From Telmatactis stephensoni (taxonomy: Eukaryota > Cnidaria > Anthozoa > Actiniaria > Isophelliidae): DNA of 64,000 nt. Positions 63,760-64,000 of the stretch are shown here, in pieces; the first letter of the stretch is position 1; each line of letters starts with the position of its first letter. The position numbers and the translations under genes were made by a program. The notes below the pieces were generated by a model. That model was given only the letters and a program-made list of their open reading frames with translations. It had not been told where the DNA came from and searched no databases. Where the stretch lies: contig JALIZF010001775.1 of NCBI GenBank assembly GCA_029948255.1, positions 624,001-688,000 of the forward strand. The letters run 5' to 3'.

Positions 63760-63895
63760 CTGGTGAGAGAAGAATGGATTAGATAAAATAATTATTGGCT
63801 ATATAATTATTGGTAAATGTGCAACAGGATCCAGTATTTAAGGGCCATGAAGTTTGGTAAATACATAGAAAACATGCATGTGCTGTCTGGAGATT

Positions 63896-64000
63896 CAGGG
63901 GCAGATCCAGGATTATCTTCAGGAGGGGGCACCTGCACCATGATACAAGTTGGAAACTGCCGAGAAGATATTTTGGAAAAATATTAAGAAAAAGGACTAA
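63896..64000. mobile_element. hAT-like MITE, cut by the window end
   Basis: Starts CAGGGGCAGATCCAGGATTA, followed by TCTTCAGGAGGGGGC and GGAAACTGCCGAGAAGATAT, closely matching the copy at 8342. Confidence 0.75.

Overview
The window is eukaryotic, AT-rich animal DNA: split genes with GT-AG introns, tRNA-headed SINE-like repeats, many short inverted-repeat elements and long gene-free stretches. The proteins and the repeat style fit a marine invertebrate, most likely an anthozoan cnidarian. That assignment is an inference; nothing here fixes the species.

Layout. (1) 1-2560 is repeat-bearing upstream DNA with a plausible promoter just before the first gene. (2) 2561-8779 (+) is a complete 12-exon gene for mitochondrial ClpX (608 codons); every exon junction keeps frame. 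(3) 8780-15248 is a gene-free spacer with a TTAA-flanked long-TIR element, a degenerate ~86-bp tandem array and a CRE-bearing repeat. (4) 15249-16550 (+) is an intronless class A (rhodopsin-type) GPCR with altered activation motifs. (5) 16551-38720 is about 22 kb in which I recognise no gene, only repeats. (6) 38721-40367 (-) is a two-exon MEX3 homologue: two KH domains and a C-terminal RING. (7) 40368-58170 is a second long spacer rich in non-autonomous transposon-like elements, a 131-bp minisatellite and six-copy family members. (8) 58171-63759 (-) holds eleven in-frame exons of COG1 (C-terminal half); its 5' half lies beyond base 64000 and its last exon was not found.

The four genes are ordinary single-copy housekeeping or signalling genes with no evident joint function: mitochondrial proteostasis (CLPX), cell-surface signalling (GPCR), post-transcriptional control (MEX3) and Golgi tethering (COG1). 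I found no virus, CRISPR array, operon or gene cluster.

The unusual content is in the repeats: a GC-rich foldback family with six copies, a perfect 42-bp-arm hairpin with a 9-bp target duplication, one element nested in another, an insertion with its paralogous empty site in view, and a SINE-like insert in COG1 bounded by 92-bp direct repeats that copy an exon end and splice donor.
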